DNA of 36,135 nt from Chloroflexota bacterium (lineage in GTDB: Bacteria > Chloroflexota > Anaerolineae > UBA4142 > SHND01): contig JACQWQ010000104.1 of NCBI GenBank assembly GCA_016209205.1, forward strand, positions 1 through 36,135, given 5' to 3'. Under the pieces are notes generated by a model. The model saw only the letters and a program-made list of their open reading frames with translations. It made no database searches and was not told the DNA's origin. Shown piece after piece: positions 32,707 through 36,135 of this stretch (its first letter is position 1; every line of letters begins with the position of its first letter). The position numbers and the translations under genes were made by a program.

Positions 32707-33867
32707 ATGATTTATCTCGATCATTCCGCCACCACTCCCGTTGACCCGCGCGTGCGGGACGCGATGCTGCCGTATTTCACCGAACTGTTTGGTAATCCGT
32801 CGTCACTGCACCGGTACGGACAGCACGCGCTCGCCGCGGTGGACGACGCGCGCCAAACCGTCGCGGATATTTTGGGCGCGCACGTGCGCGAAATTGTGTT
32901 TACGGGGAATGGGACAGAGGCGAATAATCTTGCGCTGCGCGGCGTCGCGTTGGGGAACCGAACGCGTGGTAATCACATTATTACGACGCCTATCGAGCAT
33001 CACGCGATTTTGCGGACGTGCGAGCAATTGGAACGCGAGTTTGGTTTTGAAATTACGTACGTGCCTGTGAATCGTCACGGCGTTGTGAATCCCGACGACG
33101 TCGCGCGCGCCATCACCGACCGCACGATTCTCATCAGCGTCATGTACGCCAACAACGAAATTGGCGCCGTCGAACCGATTGCCGAAATCGGAAAACTTGC
33201 GCGGGCGCGCGGCATTTATTTTCACACCGACGCGGTGCAGGCGGGCGGCTATTTGAATGTGGATGTCAACGCGTTGAATGTAGACATGATGTCGCTCGGT
33301 TCACACAAATTTCACGGTCCCAAAGGCGTTGGTGTGTTGTATCTACGCAACGGCGTAAAAATTTTGCCGACGCAAACGGGCGGCAATCAGGAACGCGGGC
33401 GGCGCGCGGGCACCGAGAACGTGCCGTATCTGGTTGGGTTTGCCAAAGCATTAGAGATTGCGCAAAGCGAACGCGACACGCATAACGCGAAATTGCGCGA
33501 AAACCGTGCAAGATTAGTAGATGGTTTGCTCGAAGCGATTCCCGGCGCCGAGTTGACGGGACACCCGACGGAACGCTTGCCCGGACACAGCAGTTTTGTC
33601 ATCCCCGGCGCAGTCGGCGATGAAATGGTGTTTGCGTTGGACCTCGCGGGCGTCGCGGTTTCCACAGGGTCCGCGTGTACTGCGGGTTCGCCCGAACCGT
33701 CGCACGTGCTCGCGGCGATGGGTTATGCCCCCGAACTGGCGCGCGGTGCGCTGCGTATTACTTTGGGGCGCGAAAATACGGATGCGGAAATTGATGCCGC
33801 ATTGCGCCTGATTCCGCAGACGATTGCACGTATACGTCAATCGGCGTCGCAACATTCCGGCACTTGA
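32707..33867 (+). CDS. Cysteine desulfurase (NifS/IscS family)
   Basis: 386 residues from ATG 32707. A PLP enzyme that takes sulfur from cysteine for Fe-S clusters and thio-cofactors such as thiamine. Marks: YLDHSATTPVDPRV, FTGNGTEANNLAL, IEHHAIL, ISVMYANNEIGAVEP, the PLP lysine in SLGSHKFHGPKG, and the mobile Cys in STGSACTAGSPEPSHVL. The length fits group I. The frame is open upstream through repeats, but homology starts at MIYLDHSATT. No ribosome binding site is clear (aaccccatg). Confidence 0.96.
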   Translation: MIYLDHSATTPVDPRVRDAMLPYFTELFGNPSSLHRYGQHALAAVDDARQTVADILGAHVREIVFTGNGTEANNLALRGVALGNRTRGNHIITTPIEHHAILRTCEQLEREFGFEITYVPVNRHGVVNPDDVARAITDRTILISVMYANNEIGAVEPIAEIGKLARARGIYFHTDAVQAGGYLNVDVNALNVDMMSLGSHKFHGPKGVGVLYLRNGVKILPTQTGGNQERGRRAGTENVPYLVGFAKALEIAQSERDTHNAKLRENRARLVDGLLEAIPGAELTGHPTERLPGHSSFVIPGAVGDEMVFALDLAGVAVSTGSACTAGSPEPSHVLAAMGYAPELARGALRITLGRENTDAEIDAALRLIPQTIARIRQSASQHSGT

Positions 33868-33908
33868 TGTTCCGACGTTGAAAAAAAGTCAATACAGGAG
33901 GAATTCCC

Positions 33909-34439
33909 ATGTTAAACAAAAATGTTCAGTCTGCGCTCAACGAGCAGATCAAAAACGAAGTCTTTTCGGCGTATCTCTACCTTTCCATGTCCGGCTATTT
34001 CGAAGCCGCGAACCTGCCGGGCTTTGCCAGATGGATACGGGTGCAGTACGAAGAAGAATTGGAGCACGCGCTCAAGTTCTTTGATTTCGTGCACGACCGC
34101 GGCGGACGCGTCACATTGCACGCAGTGGACCAGCCCCCCTCTGATTTTCATTCGCCGTTGGACGTGTTTCAGCGCGCGCTGGCGCACGAGCAAAAAGTGA
34201 CGGGCATGATCAACAACCTCTATGCGCTTGCGGTACAAGAGAATGATTATCCCGCGCAGGTATTGTTGCAGTGGTTCGTTTCCGAGCAAGTCGAAGAAGA
34301 AAAGAATGCGACGAACATCGTCGAGCAGTTAAAGCTGGTTGGCGATAATGGAAGTGCATTGTTGATTTTGGATCGAGAGTTGGGGGCGCGGAAAGGGGGC
34401 GGGACGAAGGAATCCAGTCAAGGCGCCGCCCCGACCTAG
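33909..34439 (+). CDS. ftnA: Ferritin (non-heme, FtnA type)
   Basis: 176 residues. A four-helix iron-storage subunit that oxidises Fe(II) and stores iron in a 24-mer. Ferroxidase residues fall at the usual positions: Glu17, Tyr24, Glu50, His53, Glu94, Gln127, with the extra site Glu49, Glu126, Glu129 and Glu130. The last 15 residues (ARKGGGTKESSQGAAPT) are an atypical disordered tail. AGGAGG (33896-33901) lies 7 bases before ATG. It sits 41 bases after the desulfurase, so iron storage and sulfur mobilisation may be coupled. Confidence 0.96.
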   Translation: MLNKNVQSALNEQIKNEVFSAYLYLSMSGYFEAANLPGFARWIRVQYEEELEHALKFFDFVHDRGGRVTLHAVDQPPSDFHSPLDVFQRALAHEQKVTGMINNLYALAVQENDYPAQVLLQWFVSEQVEEEKNATNIVEQLKLVGDNGSALLILDRELGARKGGGTKESSQGAAPT

Positions 34440-34733
34440 AGCAAATTCCTAGCTGTCATTCTGAGATGGTCAGCCCACGGGGGCTGTATGGGCGGAGAAC
34501 TGTCATATCGAGCGGAGCGAGATATCTCATGGAGCCTGCCACGCGGAGCCTGCCACGCTGCGCTCGCAGCCGAAGCATGAAGGGTTCAGAATGACAAAAC
34601 GCAGAATGTGCCCGTGTGCAGTATACTCAGCCCCTGTCATTTCGAGAGGTCCATCACGCGTGGGCGTGATGTTTAATGACAGAAACTTTTCTTGCCACGA
34701 ATTATTGCGCGAACTCCGCGCGATAATTCGTGG
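34440..34733. repeat. Spacer with palindromes
   Basis: tgtcattctga (34454-34464) pairs perfectly with 34586-34596; the interior repeats gcggagcctgccacgc. ccacgaattattgcgcg (34695-34711) pairs with 34717-34733 (one mismatch) just before the next gene, and its right arm covers GTG 34730. The first may be a mobile palindrome; the second could hide or set the start of the next gene. No gene lies between. Confidence 0.65.
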
Positions 34734-34741
34734 ATAGTCGG

Positions 34742-36049
34742 ATGATTCTCTATACCAAGCTGATCCCGCCCCAGCTGCCCCGGCATACCCTTGCGCGGTC
34801 CCGCATCGAGGCGCTGCTGCGCGAAGCGTTAGACTATCGCGTGACGCTGCTGCAGGCGAGCACGGGTTACGGTAAATCTACGGCGTTGGCGGGTCTTGCC
34901 GCGGTCGTGCGCCCGTTCTTCTGGTACAGCGTCGGCGAAGGCGACCGCGACCCATATCAATTCCTCGCGCACCTCATTGCCGCACTCCGCGCGGGTCTTG
35001 ACGATTTTCCCGACACACCCCTCGCGTTTTTGCACGAAGCAGGCGCCGTTCCTTTGACCCTCGACGCGCTGCTGAACGTCCTCGCCGAGCGTTTAACCAC
35101 CCCCTGTCTCTTGGTGCTTGACGATTATCATCTTGGCGCGTCCGACGAGGTGAACGCGTTAACCGATCATTTTCTCGCGTATCTTCCGCCGCCGCTGCAC
35201 GTGATTGTTTCAACGCGCTACACACCCCAGTGGGCCCATCTGGTCACGTGGCGGGCGCGCGGGCAGGTGCTTGAAATCAAGCGCGACGCGCTCACCTTTC
35301 GGCGCGACGAAATCGCCGCGCTGTTTCGCGATATTTATGCGTTGGCGCTGTCGCCCCACGCCGTCGAAATTCTCTATGACAAATCGGAGGGGTGGCCCAT
35401 CGCCCTTCAATTGATTTGGCAGGAATTACGCGCGCAGCCCACAACCGACCTCACGGCGTGGCTGGCTAAAGAATTCATTTCACACGATACGCTGTTCGGT
35501 TATCTCGCGCAGAATGTGCTGGCGCAGCAGCCGCCCGATTTGCAAGATTTCTTGCTCCAGACCGCAGTCCTGCGTGAACTCGAACCTGCCGTGTGCAACG
35601 CCGTGACCGCGCGGAGTGACAGTGATGCTTGGCTCGCGCATCTCGTCGAGCGGGATTTGTTCGTGACGATGGCGAGCGAGGGACATTATCGCTATCATCA
35701 TTTGTTCCACGATTTTTTGCGCCAGACGGCATTGGAACGGGATGCCGCTGTCGTCACGGTGCGTCACCGCGCCGCGGCGGAACACTATCGGAGCATCGAG
35801 AATTACGACGAAGCGCTATATCATCTCTTGTCCGCCCACGCCTATGCGCAGGCAGCAGACCTGCTCGAAGAGATTGGCGAAAACGTCTTGCGCACAGGGC
35901 GTCTGGATACCTTTGCAAATTGGTTGGATGCCATTCCCGCCGCGATTGTTTCCGCGCGGCCCTGGTTAATGTTTTTTCTCGGCGATCTGGCGCGGCTGGT
36001 AGCACTCCAGAACAAGGTGGAGTCACACGCGCCTCGGTCTGAAGCGTAA
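34742..36049 (+). pseudogene. MalT/LAL-type ATPase regulator, N-terminal part, interrupted
   Basis: About 435 residues. LYTKLIPPQLPRHTLAR and ASTGYGKSTALA (Walker A), LLVLDDYHL (Walker B) and VIVSTRYTPQWAHLVTW, FRRDEIAALF, GWPIALQLI identify the STAND ATPase of LuxR-family LAL regulators. These normally have 800-900 residues with TPR-like repeats and a C-terminal LuxR HTH. Here homology stops after MFFLGDLARLV at about 36000, then runs ALQNKVESHAPRSEA to a stop; a transposase reading frame lies on the other strand. ATG 34742 is the likely start (GTG 34730 lies in a hairpin). Confidence 0.8.
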
Positions 36050-36135
36050 GAGTTCGTCCACCGTCCAAACATGGTCAGTCAAGTCGGCAGCCACAGCAGG
36101 TGCAGTTGCCAAAGTACGGTGCACGCGACAGAAGT
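36023..36135 (-). mobile_element. Transposase C-terminal fragment (IS end), partial
   Basis: Reverse-strand frame entering from the window edge: CRVHRTLATAPAVAADLTDHVW, then TVDELLRFRPRRV and stop (36023-36025). The pattern FCRxHxTLxxTPAMxAGLxDHVWxxxELL is the usual end of an IS transposase family I recall; I cannot name the family with certainty. Its terminal repeat should lie at about 36000-36020, where the LAL regulator loses homology. Confidence 0.65.

Overview
The window looks like a piece of chromosome from a Chloroflexota-like bacterium, probably Anaerolineae or a relative. This rests on GC-rich coding sequence, the gene families present, and host spacers filled with short phrase-like repeats; there is no taxonomic marker gene, so the assignment is inference. 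An 11.6-kb integrated element interrupts the chromosome.

Host left arm (1-7979): two vitamin modules, each behind a TPP riboswitch and a terminator. The first is pdxS-pdxT-thiN (PLP synthase plus thiamine pyrophosphokinase). The second is thiB-thiP-thiQ (thiamine ABC importer), in which thiP carries an out-of-frame internal deletion. phhB (pterin-4a-carbinolamine dehydratase) follows thiQ and is cut by the element.

Element (about 7978-19595): all genes are on the + strand, packed with many ATGA overlaps. They include a protein of unknown function behind a switch-like leader, a ribbon-helix-helix protein, an archaeo-eukaryotic-type primase-polymerase, an iteron-rich segment that may be a replication origin, two paralogous HNH endonucleases (one frameshifted), small Cys/His-knuckle proteins, an excisionase-like HTH protein, a membrane/coiled-coil protein and a large serine integrase. 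I see no capsid, terminase-large or conjugation genes, so it resembles an integrative plasmid or satellite. The two halves of phhB rejoin in frame if recombination occurs at a shared GT. The same GT lies across the last codons of the integrase. In the excised circle the integrase frame would therefore continue 54 more codons into the left end of the element, so integration appears to truncate the integrase.

Host right arm (19596-36135): a convergent terminator; a minus-strand pair of membrane proteins (one SPFH/Band 7, one TPR plus SPFH-like); an orphan Phd-type antitoxin; a TetR regulator with a near-consensus promoter and operator, followed by an ABC-2 export cassette (permease, DDN-like oxidoreductase, two ATPases, HlyD-type adaptor); a secreted beta-propeller protein; a spacer with DnaA-box-like sites and a DnaA-trio-like run; a broken CHAT-protease gene joined out of frame to a DUF6398-like tail; cysteine desulfurase; ferritin; and a MalT/LAL-type regulator cut short at the window edge by what looks like a transposase end.

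Four host loci (thiP, ATPase/HlyD, CHAT/DUF6398, LAL regulator) show abrupt breaks. These are either real genome decay or assembly errors, which sequence alone cannot separate.
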